42,886 nucleotides of DNA from GCA-2683825 sp965662355 (GTDB taxonomy: Bacteria > Planctomycetota > UBA1135 > GCA-002686595). Within the stretch, counting starts at the first letter, position 1. Each line of letters starts with the position of its first letter. A program made the translations under genes and the position numbers. This document shows positions 8,708 to 16,583 of the stretch, piece after piece. Location: positions 1-42,886 of the forward strand of contig CBFIHP010000031.1 in NCBI GenBank assembly GCA_965662355.1, read 5' to 3'. The notes under the pieces are model-generated. The model was not told where the DNA came from, did not search any database, and saw only the letters and a list, made by a program, of their open reading frames with translations.

Positions 8708-9553
8708 ATGTCCGAAAGTCGTTTTCGAGGCGTCAAGGCGTACAAGAACCCCGCGTTCATGAGCGGAGTGTCTGCGCGCAGCCTGCGCATCCTCTCGGAG
8801 TACCTCGAGCCGCTGTCGCGCTTCGAGGAACTTCGCGTGCGCGACACGATCGTGATGTTCGGCTCGTCACGCATCCTTCCCCGGGACAAGGCGCTGGCGA
8901 GGCTCGAAGAGGCCAAGAAGGATGGCGGTGACGTCGCCAAGGCCGAGCGCAATCTGGCCATGTCGCGCTATTACGAGGAGACGCGCGAGCTGGCCCACAA
9001 GCTGACCGAGTGGTCGAAGTCCCTCGAGGGGACGGATCGACGCTTCGTGGTGTGCTCGGGCGGAGGCCCTGGGATCATGGAGGCCGCCAACCGCGGCGCA
9101 TCGGAGGCCAAGGGCGAGAACATCGGACTCAACATCTCGATCCCCTTCGAGCAGAACGAGAATCCCTACATCACCCACCGCCTGGCTTTCGAGTTCCATT
9201 ACTTCTTCATGCGGAAGTATTGGTTCGCCTATCTGGCGAAGGCCTTCGTCATCATGCCTGGCGGGTTCGGCACGCTCGATGAGTTCATGGAGGTCTTGAC
9301 CCTGATTCAGACGGGCAAGATCCGCAAGAAGGTGGCGTTGGTTCTATTTGGGACCGAATACTGGGATAGCGTGCTGAAGATGCAGCCTCTGGTCGACTTC
9401 GGCACGATCGACGCGGCGGATCTCGATCTCTTCTATCGCACGGACTCGGTCGAGGATGCGCACAACTACATCACTAAGTGGCTGACAGAGCACGTCCTCG
9501 AGGATCCCAAGGACTCAAAGAACTCAAAGGACAAAGTCAGCGTCGAGGCTTAG
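8708..9553 (+). CDS. LOG-family protein (TIGR00730-type nucleotide phosphoribohydrolase)
   Basis: This 281-residue protein carries both family hallmarks: CSGGGPGIMEAANRGA near residues 116-131 and MPGGFGTLDE at 183-192, which form the nucleotide and phosphoribosyl site. Characterised members hydrolyse the N-glycosidic bond of nucleoside 5'-monophosphates, including cytokinin nucleotides; the older label 'lysine decarboxylase' is misleading. The N-terminal helical part (residues 1-45) and the charged C-terminal tail (DPKDSKNSKDKVS) lie outside the core. The exact substrate cannot be told from sequence. Its stop lies seven bases from that of the convergent aldo/keto reductase. No clear Shine-Dalgarno precedes the ATG. 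Confidence 0.88.
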   Translation: MSESRFRGVKAYKNPAFMSGVSARSLRILSEYLEPLSRFEELRVRDTIVMFGSSRILPRDKALARLEEAKKDGGDVAKAERNLAMSRYYEETRELAHKLTEWSKSLEGTDRRFVVCSGGGPGIMEAANRGASEAKGENIGLNISIPFEQNENPYITHRLAFEFHYFFMRKYWFAYLAKAFVIMPGGFGTLDEFMEVLTLIQTGKIRKKVALVLFGTEYWDSVLKMQPLVDFGTIDAADLDLFYRTDSVEDAHNYITKWLTEHVLEDPKDSKNSKDKVSVEA

Positions 9554-9559
9554 GTCGGT

Positions 9560-10549
9560 TCAGAAGCTCGGATAGGGCTCGGGCTTGTTGGCCACGACGC
9601 CTTCGATGCGTTCGACGACTTCCGTGGTCAACATCGGAACGACTGCCAGCGCCTTTAGATTCTCCGCGAGTTGGCTGGCGCGCGAGGCGCCGAGAATCAC
9701 GGTGCTGACGTTCTTGTTCAGCAGACACCAGGCGAGTGAAAGCTGTGCGAGGGAACAGCCGAGGTCCTTGGCGATGGTTCCGAGCTCGTTGGCCTTGGCG
9801 ATCTGGGATAGGCCTTCTTCACTCTCCAGGCGCTCTTTCAGCCAGTCGTATTCGGCCAATGTCATGCGCGAGCCTGCGGGGATCCCGTCTGCGTACTTGC
9901 CGGTGAGGATGCCCGAGGCGAGGGGTGACCAGATGGTGGTTCCCAGGCCGATCGAGTCGTAGAGCCGGTGGTATTCGCGCTCGAAGCGATCGCGGTGAAG
10001 GAGGTTGTATTGGGGCTGCTCCATCGTCGGACCCGCGATGCCCAGGGCGCGGGCGGTGCTGGCGGCTTCGGCGATTTCATCCGCGCTCCACTCGGATGTC
10101 CCCCAGTACAAGACCTTGCCCTGAGCAACCAGGTCGCCCATGGCCCGGACGGATTCCTCGATCGGGGTTTCGCTGTCCGGGCGGTGGCAGAAGAAGAGAT
10201 CGAGGTAGTCGACCTGAAGCCGCTCGAGGGCGGCCTGGCAGGCGTCGTGGATGTGCTTTCTCGAAAGCCCGCGCTGGGTCGGTTTGCTTCCGCCCCAGAA
10301 GACCTTGGAGGACACGCAAAAGGAGCTGCGATCCCACGCCAGCTCCTTGAGGGCCCGCCCCATGATGCGCTCGGACTCTCCGGCTGCGTAGGCCTCGGCG
10401 TTATCGAAGAAGTTCACGCCCGCGTCATAGGCGAGCTTCATCATCTCGATGGCCGCTGAGTCGTCGACCTGGTTCTGGAACGTGACCCAGGAGCCGAAGG
10501 AGAGTGCGCTGAGCTTCAGCCCGGACCTGCCGAGACGCCGGTATTCCAT
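9560..10549 (-). CDS. Aldo/keto reductase, Kv-beta-like (AKR6 group)
   Basis: The 329-residue enzyme begins MEYRRLGRSGLKLS, the usual family N-terminus, so the ATG at 10549 is chosen over one at 10678. The catalytic tetrad is visible: Asp49 and Tyr54 in FFDNAEAY, Lys82 in SSKVFW, His122 in LFFCHRPD. The C-terminal NADPH-binding stretch (VILGASRASQLAENLKAL) is present. It should reduce aldehydes or ketones with NADPH in a TIM-barrel fold; the natural substrate is not predictable. Similarity is strongest to voltage-gated potassium channel beta-subunit-like bacterial reductases. It faces the AIM24 gene across about 130 bases of shared upstream DNA. Confidence 0.93.
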   Translation of the reverse strand: MEYRRLGRSGLKLSALSFGSWVTFQNQVDDSAAIEMMKLAYDAGVNFFDNAEAYAAGESERIMGRALKELAWDRSSFCVSSKVFWGGSKPTQRGLSRKHIHDACQAALERLQVDYLDLFFCHRPDSETPIEESVRAMGDLVAQGKVLYWGTSEWSADEIAEAASTARALGIAGPTMEQPQYNLLHRDRFEREYHRLYDSIGLGTTIWSPLASGILTGKYADGIPAGSRMTLAEYDWLKERLESEEGLSQIAKANELGTIAKDLGCSLAQLSLAWCLLNKNVSTVILGASRASQLAENLKALAVVPMLTTEVVERIEGVVANKPEPYPSF

Positions 10550-10679
10550 GATCAAGGTCAGAGGGTTAGATGGGGTGGGAACGGAGCCGCGTTCGGAATC
10601 GGGGATTGGAACTTGGCGAGGATACACGAGAATGGACGCCTCGAACTCGCGTAGGCCAGTCGCAAGAAGGAGAACCAAG

Positions 10680-11438
10680 ATGGCGGATCAAATTGACTAC
10701 GAGCTCATCGGCGACGACTTCCAGGCGGTGGTAATCACCTTGGATCCCCACGAGGCCGTGCGCTCCGAGCCTGGCTCGATGATGTGGATCGAGGACGGCA
10801 TCGAGATGGACACCTCTACCGGGGGGGGGATGATGAAGGGGCTCAAGCGCATGGTCGGCGGCGAGAGCTTCTTCATCACGAGCTTCGAGAACCACGGTCC
10901 GTCCCGGGCGCGCGTCGGATTCGCGGCCGACTACCCGGGCAAGATCCTGCCGGTCGATCTCACCCACCAGACGGTTCTTTGCCAGCGGGACGCCTATCTG
11001 TGCTCGGCCCAGGGAATCGACGTGTCGGTCGCTTTCACCAAGCGGCTGGGCGCGGGTTTCTTCGGCGGCGAGGGGTTTATCCTGCAGAAGCTCTCGGGCG
11101 AGGGCCTGGCTTTCATCCACGCCGGGGGGCATATCGTCGAGCGCGATCTCGTGGCTGGCGAAACCCTGCGGGTGGACACCGGCTGCATCGTCGGCTTCCA
11201 GGAATCGGTCGATTACGACATCAAGATGATCAAGGGCATCAAGACGATGCTCTTCGGTGGCGAGGGTCTCTTCTACGCAACTCTGCGCGGCCCCGGGAAG
11301 ATCTGGATGCAGACCACGCCCTTCTCGCGCTTCGCCGACCGGGTCATGGCCGCAGCGGGGGGGAGTCGCGGCGAGGTGCGGCGGGGGAGCTCGATCAGCG
11401 GGATGCTGGGCGACGTTCTCGGTGGGAGCCGCCGATAG
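10680..11438 (+). CDS. AIM24 / TIGR00266 family protein
   Basis: AAGGAG seven bases upstream fixes the ATG at 10680 and gives 252 residues. The protein shows the glycine-rich all-beta pattern of this family: RSEPGSMMWIEDGIEMDTS, LQKLSGEGLAFIHAGG, RVDTGCIVGFQESVDYDI and FGGEGLFYATLRGPGKIWMQT. Members adopt a double-stranded beta-helix resembling the tryptophan-RNA-binding attenuator-like fold. No enzymatic activity is established; the mitochondrial relative AIM24 affects inner-membrane organisation. The C-terminus is Gly/Ser-rich. It is followed by a hairpin that probably terminates transcription. Confidence 0.9.
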   Translation: MADQIDYELIGDDFQAVVITLDPHEAVRSEPGSMMWIEDGIEMDTSTGGGMMKGLKRMVGGESFFITSFENHGPSRARVGFAADYPGKILPVDLTHQTVLCQRDAYLCSAQGIDVSVAFTKRLGAGFFGGEGFILQKLSGEGLAFIHAGGHIVERDLVAGETLRVDTGCIVGFQESVDYDIKMIKGIKTMLFGGEGLFYATLRGPGKIWMQTTPFSRFADRVMAAAGGSRGEVRRGSSISGMLGDVLGGSRR

Positions 11439-11474
11439 CGGGGTTTTGGAGTTGGCTCTCCTGCAGGCGATGTT

Positions 11475-11520
11475 CGAGCCCCATTCCGACCCTGCGTAGG
11501 GTTCTGGGCTCGATCCTTTT
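11475..11520 (+). terminator. Nested-hairpin terminator after the AIM24 gene
   Basis: CGAGCCCCA (11475-11483) pairs with TGGGCTCG (11505-11512) with one bulged C. Inside it, ACCCT (11489-11493) pairs with AGGGT (11498-11502) around GCGT. The structure is followed by ATCCTTTTCC, a short T tract on the plus strand. It lies between convergent genes and best serves the plus-strand gene. Confidence 0.55.
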
Positions 11521-11526
11521 CCTAAC

Positions 11527-12024
11527 CTAGTCGCCGACGTATCCGAGGCCATCGAGGACGCTGGTGGTGGAGGTGTCCCCCGCAGACTCGGCTTGCTTTC
11601 GGAGACTATTGCCCAGCCTATCGAGGGTTTCCGAGCCCTCGTAGGCCTTGAGTCCCGCCACCAGGAGTGCAGTTGCTTCCTCGAATTTCCCTGCGCCGCC
11701 CATCTTGCTGGCGATGTTCTGGAAGTCCTTGTCCGTGACTTTGGCGCCCAGGGAGGCATGCAGCGCGAGGAAATCGGACTGTGCGCGATCGACATTCGTG
11801 TGCACACGGGCTTCGATGGCGCCCATCATCGCGCGCTTGTACTGAGGGTGGGCCGTGTCCCCGCCGATGGCTGTGAGTGCGTTTTCGAAGCTGGCCTCGG
11901 CTGCGGGATAATCGCCCGAGCGAAGAGCTTCCATGCCCGAGCTGGCCAGCTCACTGGGGTCCGCGGACCCTCCGCAGGACGCCGAGAGAAGGAGGCAGGA
12001 GAGGGCGAGCGAGAGGATGCGCAT
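11527..12024 (-). CDS. Small lipoprotein-like protein with C-terminal LGYV tail
   Basis: This 165-residue protein starts at MRILSLALSCLLLSASC. The hydrophobic segment ends in SASCGGS, a plausible but non-canonical lipobox. The mature part is helical, with TPR-like patterns (LASSGMEALRSGDYPAAEA, then FEEATALLVAGLKAYEG), suggesting protein-protein contacts rather than catalysis. The last nine residues are LDGLGYVGD, resembling the C-termini of the two RHH-like proteins at 12373 and 21277 and of many sulfatase-type proteins. An in-frame ATG at 12078 would bury the signal, so the later start is preferred, although no Shine-Dalgarno is visible. It is divergent from the RHH-sat operon. Confidence 0.65.
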   Translation of the reverse strand: MRILSLALSCLLLSASCGGSADPSELASSGMEALRSGDYPAAEASFENALTAIGGDTAHPQYKRAMMGAIEARVHTNVDRAQSDFLALHASLGAKVTDKDFQNIASKMGGAGKFEEATALLVAGLKAYEGSETLDRLGNSLRKQAESAGDTSTTSVLDGLGYVGD

Positions 12025-12372
12025 GGCTTGTCGAAAAAGGAGAGGTGGGTGGATCGGACGAGGGCCAGGGACCGTCAATGCGGCCGTGGCGACCGGTCGC
12101 TAGCTTGAGACCGTTCCGTTTTCGGCATCCTACCCCGCTCCCTGGAGTTCGGCGAAGGCCCTGCACTCGAGCCCCAAGTGGCTGTTCGACAAGAACTTGG
12201 GGGGGGCCAATAGGGCCAAAACGGGAAAAAAAGAGCTCTACACTCCAATCGCACTCCATATGGAGTACTATGTGAGTGTCATTGGGGTGCGATTGGAGTG
12301 TTGGCCGGCCGAAAGGGAACCCGGCAGGCTCCCTCCGGATCGCCCCGGTCACCAACCGATAAGGAGACTTCC
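12025..12372 (+). other. 348-bp divergent intergenic region with hairpins and inverted repeats
   Basis: This gene-free stretch separates the minus-strand lipoprotein from the plus-strand RHH-sat operon. From left to right it holds a 12-bp palindrome (12089-12100), a hairpin with CCCCAAGT (12172-12179) and ACTTGGGG (12195-12202), an A-rich run (12225-12232), the 18-nt inverted repeat described separately (12240-12301), and an AAGGAG ribosome binding site at 12361. A TACTAT at 12266-12271 is a possible but weak -10 element. No open reading frame with coding character is seen. Confidence 0.6.
12240..12301 (+). promoter_or_regulatory. 18-nt inverted repeat with nested palindrome upstream of the RHH gene
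   Basis: The left arm ACACTCCAATCGCACTCC (12240-12257) is the reverse complement of the right arm GGGGTGCGATTGGAGTGT (12284-12301) except for one position, and 26 bases separate the arms. A perfect 14-bp palindrome, ACTCCATATGGAGT (12253-12266), overlaps the left arm. The ACTCC/GGAGT half-site therefore occurs four times in 62 bp. RHH regulators bind such paired short palindromes, so this is a candidate operator for the protein encoded 72 bases downstream. As RNA it would fold into a long hairpin. Confidence 0.65.
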
Positions 12373-12585
12373 GTGCGAGAAAGCAAGGTCACAGTGAAGA
12401 TCCCGCGCCCGCTCTACCGCAAGGTCGTGCAGGTGGTCGACGGCTCCGGCTTCAATTCGCCGACCGACTTCATCGTGTATGTCTTGCGTGACCTCATGGG
12501 AGAAGCCGAAGAACAGGCCAACGAGTTCAATCAAGACGAGCTCGAAGAGGTCAAACGCAAACTCAAAAACCTGGGCTACCTCTAG
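12373..12585 (+). CDS. Small ribbon-helix-helix (CopG/Arc-like) protein before sat
   Basis: AAGGAG followed by a six-base spacer sets the start at GTG 12373, giving 70 residues. The N-terminus has the RHH pattern: a beta strand (KVTVKIPRPLY), helix A (RKVVQVVDGSG), a turn (FNSPTD) and helix B (FIVYVLRDLMGEA). A charged linker (EQANEFNQDELEEVKRK) leads to the tail LKNLGYL. RHH proteins dimerise and insert the paired strand into the DNA major groove. The inverted repeat at 12240-12301 is an obvious candidate site. It is homologous to the 65-residue protein at 21277. Gene order RHH-sat-AlkP-cysC with short gaps suggests one operon. An alternative is that it is not a repressor but a small adaptor whose tail contacts a partner. 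Confidence 0.8.
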   Translation: MRESKVTVKIPRPLYRKVVQVVDGSGFNSPTDFIVYVLRDLMGEAEEQANEFNQDELEEVKRKLKNLGYL

Positions 12586-12628
12586 TCGAGGCAAAGGCCC
12601 AACCCCCCTCCGCGATTTAAAGTCCATC

Positions 12629-13885
12629 ATGAGCACCTCTGTCGCTTCTATTTCTCCCGTCCACGGCGGCCTCTCCGCACCCGTCGATCGCTTCGTGTCC
12701 GCTGATCAGGCCGAGGCCTTCCAGCAGCTCTTTCCCATCGCCGTAAACGAGGTCGACCGCACGACCCTGTACCGGATCGCCGACGGCACACTCTCGCCCC
12801 TCGAGGGCCCGATGGGTGAGGCCGACTACAACATGTGCCTGGAGAAGGCCGCGATCGAGCGCAACGGCAAGAGCTGGGCTTGGTCGATTCCGATCGTGCT
12901 GCCCGTCACCGAAGCCGAAGCCCAGCACCTGACCGCCGGCGCGGAGATCGCTCTGAACTTCGAAGGCAAGTCCTTCGGCAAGCTCGAAGTCGACTCTGTG
13001 TTCGCCTGGGACAAGCAGGCCTTCATCAAGAGTGTCTACGGCACGGAGCGCACGGATCACCCCGGCGCCCGCCTCTGGACCGAGGACTCGCGCACGCACC
13101 TCGTCGGTGGCCGCATCTCGCTGGTGCCCTTCGTCGACGAGCGCTCCTTCGCGAACCGCGTCATGTCGCCGAACAAGACGCGCAAACTCCTCGAAGAGCA
13201 CGGCTACGAGCAGTCCGTTGGCTTCCAGACGCGTAACCCGCTGCACCGCGCCCACGAATACGCCCTGGTCTACGGCGCGGAATTGATCCTGCGCGAGACC
13301 GGCAAGAAGACCGGCGTCATGCTGAACCCGCTCGTCGGCCAGCTCAAAGGCGACGACGTCCCGGCCGCCACACGCATGAAAACCTACGAGGCTCTCTGCG
13401 ACGGCAAGTTCCTCGGTGAGGGCGACAAGGACGAAGAGCTCTGGAACGCCAAGGGCCAGGACCTCAACGACAACCTCCACCTGATCGGTCTCGATATCCG
13501 CATGTACTACGGCGGCCCCAAGGAAGCCGTGATGCACGCGATCTACCGTCAGAACCTGGGCTTCACCCACTTCATCATCGGCCGCAAGCACGCGGACGCC
13601 CCGTTCGACGACAAGTCGGCCATCTGGGGTGACTTCGATGCCCAGGAAATTTTCAACAACCTCGGTGGCGAGCTCGCAATTCAAACCGCCAACGTGGGTT
13701 TCGCAGCCTACTTCGAGGAGATCGGCCGCGTCGGTCTCATCGCGGACAACAAAGGCAAGACGATGGTGAACATCTCAGGCACGAAGATGCGTGAGATCCT
13801 GGGCAACGGCGAAATGCCAGACGAGCGCGTCATGCGTCCGTCGACCGCGAAGATCCTCGTCGACTACTACGCCAACAACGGCTAA
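12629..13885 (+). CDS. sat: Sulfate adenylyltransferase (ATP sulfurylase)
   Basis: This 418-residue enzyme makes adenosine 5'-phosphosulfate (APS) and pyrophosphate from ATP and sulfate. The family signatures are present: QTRNPLHRAHE at residues 200-210 (HxGH-type nucleotide site), MLNPLVGQLKGDDVP, GRKHADAPFDD from about residue 318, and ISGTKMREIL near the C-terminus. It is the single-domain homo-oligomeric type rather than the CysD/CysN type, and no APS-kinase domain is fused; a separate cysC lies two genes downstream. The ATG at 12629 is chosen because it begins the family-like N-terminus; no clear Shine-Dalgarno is seen. With CysC it would supply PAPS. No APS or PAPS reductase gene is in the window. 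Confidence 0.96.
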   Translation: MSTSVASISPVHGGLSAPVDRFVSADQAEAFQQLFPIAVNEVDRTTLYRIADGTLSPLEGPMGEADYNMCLEKAAIERNGKSWAWSIPIVLPVTEAEAQHLTAGAEIALNFEGKSFGKLEVDSVFAWDKQAFIKSVYGTERTDHPGARLWTEDSRTHLVGGRISLVPFVDERSFANRVMSPNKTRKLLEEHGYEQSVGFQTRNPLHRAHEYALVYGAELILRETGKKTGVMLNPLVGQLKGDDVPAATRMKTYEALCDGKFLGEGDKDEELWNAKGQDLNDNLHLIGLDIRMYYGGPKEAVMHAIYRQNLGFTHFIIGRKHADAPFDDKSAIWGDFDAQEIFNNLGGELAIQTANVGFAAYFEEIGRVGLIADNKGKTMVNISGTKMREILGNGEMPDERVMRPSTAKILVDYYANNG

Positions 13886-13921
13886 CCACTTCCGATCCGC
13901 AGGACAAAGAGAGGACAGACC

Positions 13922-14869
13922 ATGGGTTTTTCTGACATCTTCAAGAAAAAGAAGCCGGCTACGTCCGGGCGTCCGCCGGTGCGGCCGCTTCTGCGTCCCG
14001 GTCTGCCTCCTCACCCCGATCCCCAGGCGGACAACGATTTCATCATCGTGATCCTGGATTCCCTCCGCTACGACTCGTTCATGGCGGCCGAATCCCAGGT
14101 CATCTCGAAGCTGGGCAAGGTCGAGAAGCGCTACACGTACGCATCCTGGACCGCTCCGTCCCACTACAACCTTCTGACAGGCCTCCTTCCGCACACCAGC
14201 CCCGAGCAGGTGTATGCCTCGGAGTACTACAAGGAAGACTTCTTCAACTACAACAGCCGGCTGGGTGCCAAGGGCATCGAGTTCGCCAACATGGTGCCCG
14301 GCCTGTGGTTCCCGGAGCTGCTGCGAAACAACCTCGGCTACAAGACGAACGCTCGCGTATCGCTGCCCGTCTTGAACCCGAGGACCGGCATCAACCGCTG
14401 CTTCGACGACTTCAAGCTGATGGACAGCCACAACGACATGAAGGCCATTTTGCCTACCATGACGTTCGGCTCCGATCGACCGAACTTCTATCTGCTGAAC
14501 GTCGGCGAGACCCATTACCCCTATGCCCTGCCCGACGAGGACTCCTCGATGTGGCCGCGCATCAGCGGTGTCAACGGCGTCTTCAAAAAGCTGAATGCTT
14601 CGGTGGACGAGGACGGCAACCTGCAGAAGGACGACGAAGAGTTCTTCGATCAGGACAAGCTGGACAAGCTTCGCGACCGTCAGATCCATACCGTCCGCTA
14701 CCTCGACTCCGTGTTCGAAGAGCTCTTCGACATGGTGCCCAAGAACACCCACATCATCGTTACGGCCGATCACGGCGAGCTCTTCGGCGAGAAGGGCTAC
14801 TTCGGCCACGGACCGATCATGCACGAGAAGTGCTTCGAGGTTCCGTATCTCGAGGGCAAGATCCGCTAG
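13922..14869 (+). CDS. Cytosolic AlkP-superfamily sulfatase/phosphodiesterase-like protein
   Basis: The 315-residue protein lacks a signal peptide and starts 36 bases after sat, behind an AGAGG site. AlkP-superfamily features are clear: first metal Asp46 in FIIVILDSLRYDSF, a nucleophile motif SWTAPSHYNLLTG with Thr77 where sulfatases have Cys, and the distal metal site TADHGELFGEKGYFGHG with a later His in IMHEK. Thr instead of Cys/Ser argues against a formylglycine sulfatase and for phosphate-ester or transferase chemistry. It ends soon after the last metal motif, so it is a minimal core. Its position between sat and cysC suggests a role in handling APS/PAPS or a related product, which is inference. 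Confidence 0.85.
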   Translation: MGFSDIFKKKKPATSGRPPVRPLLRPGLPPHPDPQADNDFIIVILDSLRYDSFMAAESQVISKLGKVEKRYTYASWTAPSHYNLLTGLLPHTSPEQVYASEYYKEDFFNYNSRLGAKGIEFANMVPGLWFPELLRNNLGYKTNARVSLPVLNPRTGINRCFDDFKLMDSHNDMKAILPTMTFGSDRPNFYLLNVGETHYPYALPDEDSSMWPRISGVNGVFKKLNASVDEDGNLQKDDEEFFDQDKLDKLRDRQIHTVRYLDSVFEELFDMVPKNTHIIVTADHGELFGEKGYFGHGPIMHEKCFEVPYLEGKIR

Positions 14870-14924
14870 GGCTGCCCAACAACTGAACACACATCAAAGA
14901 GACCCCAACTACGCATCACCCAAA

Positions 14925-15479
14925 ATGGAAAACAAAGGACTGACTCTCTGGTTCACCGGACTCTCCGGTAGCGGCAAAAGCACCCTCGCCCAATTCCTTG
15001 CCCCGAAGCTCAAAGAGCTTGGCAAGAAGGTCGAAGTGCTCGACGGCGACGTCGTTCGCGAGAACCTCTCCAAGGGCCTCGGCTTCTCGAAGGAAGATCG
15101 CGACACGAACATCCGCCGTATCGGCTACGTCGCCAACCTTCTCGCCCGCAACGGCTGCGTCGCTATCACCGCCGCCATCTCGCCCTACACCGAAGTGCGT
15201 CGCGAGTGCCGCGCCCAGGCGGAGACGGACTTCGTCGAAGTTTACGTCCAGTGCCCCCTCGAGGTCGTCGAAGAGCGCGATACGAAGGGCCTCTACAAGA
15301 AAGCCCGTGCCGGCATCATCAAGAACTTCACCGGCATTGACGATCCCTACGAAGCTCCGGAGAACGCGGAAGTGGTCGTCGATACTTCCAAGGAGTCCAT
15401 CGAAGAGTCGGCTGAGAAGGTTCTGGCCTTCCTGCGCAAGCGCGGTTTGGTTCCGGCCACGGCGAGCGCAGGCGCATAG
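14925..15479 (+). CDS. cysC: Adenylyl-sulfate kinase (APS kinase)
   Basis: This 184-residue kinase phosphorylates the 3'-OH of APS to make PAPS. It begins MENKGLTLWFTGLSGSGKST, placing the Walker A P-loop at residues 12-20. Further family motifs are VLDGDVVRENLSKGLGFSKE, DTNIRRIGYVA, ISPYTEVRRECR and a lid-like KGLYKKARAGIIKNFTGID with DDPYEAPENAEVV. The sequence is complete and the length is normal for a stand-alone CysC. It is the last gene of the RHH-sat-AlkP-cysC unit and is followed by a strong terminator 22 bases after the stop. The ATG at 14925 is the natural family start; no Shine-Dalgarno is evident. Confidence 0.97.
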   Translation: MENKGLTLWFTGLSGSGKSTLAQFLAPKLKELGKKVEVLDGDVVRENLSKGLGFSKEDRDTNIRRIGYVANLLARNGCVAITAAISPYTEVRRECRAQAETDFVEVYVQCPLEVVEERDTKGLYKKARAGIIKNFTGIDDPYEAPENAEVVVDTSKESIEESAEKVLAFLRKRGLVPATASAGA

Positions 15480-15500
15480 TCTCACTGTTAATTGATCGTG

Positions 15501-15535
15501 ACCGGCGCGTGGGGCATCCCATGCGCCGGTTTTTT
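15501..15535 (+). terminator. Rho-independent terminator after cysC
   Basis: A 13-bp stem (15501-15513 with 15518-15530, one G-U pair) closes a four-base GCAT loop and runs straight into six Ts (15530-15535). This is a textbook intrinsic terminator and marks the end of the RHH-sat-AlkP-cysC transcript. Confidence 0.92.
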
Positions 15536-15572
15536 CGTGGGAAGTCGGGGCATTTCCGCCGATGACTTCAGA

Positions 15573-16382
15573 GTGCCTTCCCGCCTACCGAACCAAAGAC
15601 CCACCGATTCGCATCCGCGCGCTCGGGCCCGACTCCTGACGACCCTCCTCGTCCTCCTCCCCGCCTGCCGTGTCTATCCCGGGTCCCAAGCCCCTGTCAC
15701 TCCCCAGCGCCCGACGTTCTCCGCCGACACACGCACCGCCTCGCCCGGCACCCTCGAGCAAGAAACCGGGTTCACCATCGATCCCGGGGACCGCTTCTTC
15801 ACGCCGACGACCCTCCGCTATGGATCCGGTCCCGCCACCGAGGTCTTCCTTGGGTTCTCACCGTTCAACTACGTTTCCAATCCCACCACGCCCTCGGAAG
15901 TAGGCTTCGGAGACATCGTGTTCGGCGTGCGCCATCGACTGCGTGACGAGGGCCCGCGCTCGGCCTGGGCGGTCCAATCCACGACCAAGCTACCGACCGC
16001 GAGCGACGCCAAAGGGCTAGGCACGGGAGAGCTCGACGCGTTGTTCGCGGCCATCAACTCGACCGCCTTTGGGGACCTCGCGGTGACGGCCTACTACGAG
16101 CTCGGCATCCTCGGAAACTCCGGGTCCGGCGTCGACCTTGGTTACAGTGTCGCTCTCGCCGGCGACTATCCCTTGAACGAGCAGTTCAGCGCATTTGCCG
16201 AGGTCGCGGCCACGATCATCCCCGAGCAAGACGACACACAGCTCTTCACGATCCTCGGCGCGGCCTTTCACCACTCACCGAGCCTTTCGCTGGATGTTTC
16301 CATTCTGGTCGGTGTCGACGATGCCCCCGACTTTGGCATCCTGATCGGCGTCACCCAGAACATCGGCCAGCCCCTTTGGTAG
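15573..16382 (+). CDS. Exported beta-barrel-like protein (phenol_MetA_deg-like)
   Basis: The frame is open from before the terminator, but a start at 15492 would lie inside that hairpin, so GTG 15573 (269 residues) is a more likely start; this remains uncertain and no Shine-Dalgarno is visible. A hydrophobic segment LLTTLLVLLPACRVYPG could be a signal with an LPAC lipobox-like end. The rest is a run of short amphipathic beta strands (ATEVFLGFSPFNYVS, GFGDIVFGVRHRLRDE, SAWAVQSTTKLPTASDAKG, FGILIGVTQNIG) typical of outer-membrane barrels annotated as transporter or phenol_MetA_deg family. Function is unknown. It is probably a separate transcript. Confidence 0.65.
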   Translation: MPSRLPNQRPTDSHPRARARLLTTLLVLLPACRVYPGSQAPVTPQRPTFSADTRTASPGTLEQETGFTIDPGDRFFTPTTLRYGSGPATEVFLGFSPFNYVSNPTTPSEVGFGDIVFGVRHRLRDEGPRSAWAVQSTTKLPTASDAKGLGTGELDALFAAINSTAFGDLAVTAYYELGILGNSGSGVDLGYSVALAGDYPLNEQFSAFAEVAATIIPEQDDTQLFTILGAAFHHSPSLSLDVSILVGVDDAPDFGILIGVTQNIGQPLW

Positions 16383-16406
16383 GCGGTGCTTCGACCGTCC
16401 GTGCGG

Positions 16407-16583
16407 CTATCTCACCGGCGGCAACGGTGCTACCACCGGAAACGGAACCCGCACGGCCCGGTTGCCGTCCGGATAGATGATCTTCGGTGCAGGCCGCTTG
16501 GCGGGCGCTATGAGCGCGACGCTACCGAGCAGCGTGGCGCAGGCGAGAACGATGCCTAGGAGTCCCCATTTCCCCGTATTCAT
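16407..16583 (-). CDS. Possible small single-pass membrane protein
   Basis: A 58-residue frame begins MNTGKWGLLGIVLACATLL and continues into one hydrophobic helix, then a Pro-rich basic tail ending VAPLPPVR. It stops 25 bases from the convergent barrel gene. There is no recognised family and no good ribosome binding site. It is included because the hydrophobic helix is clean and the frame fits the space between neighbours; it could be spurious. Confidence 0.38.
   Translation of the reverse strand: MNTGKWGLLGIVLACATLLGSVALIAPAKRPAPKIIYPDGNRAVRVPFPVVAPLPPVR

Noticed and set aside
12089..12100. 12-bp perfect palindrome GCGACCGGTCGC in the divergent intergenic region
   Set aside because: About ten perfect 12-mers of this kind are expected by chance in a window of this size, and it is separate from the stronger repeat at 12240-12301.
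12172..12202. Hairpin CCCCAAGT/ACTTGGGG as a terminator or riboswitch
   Set aside because: No T tract follows on either strand and no known riboswitch consensus (including the SAM family) is visible; it is noted only as part of the intergenic region.
13922..14869. Annotation as a formylglycine sulfatase
   Set aside because: The CxPSR motif is absent; Thr occupies the nucleophile position.
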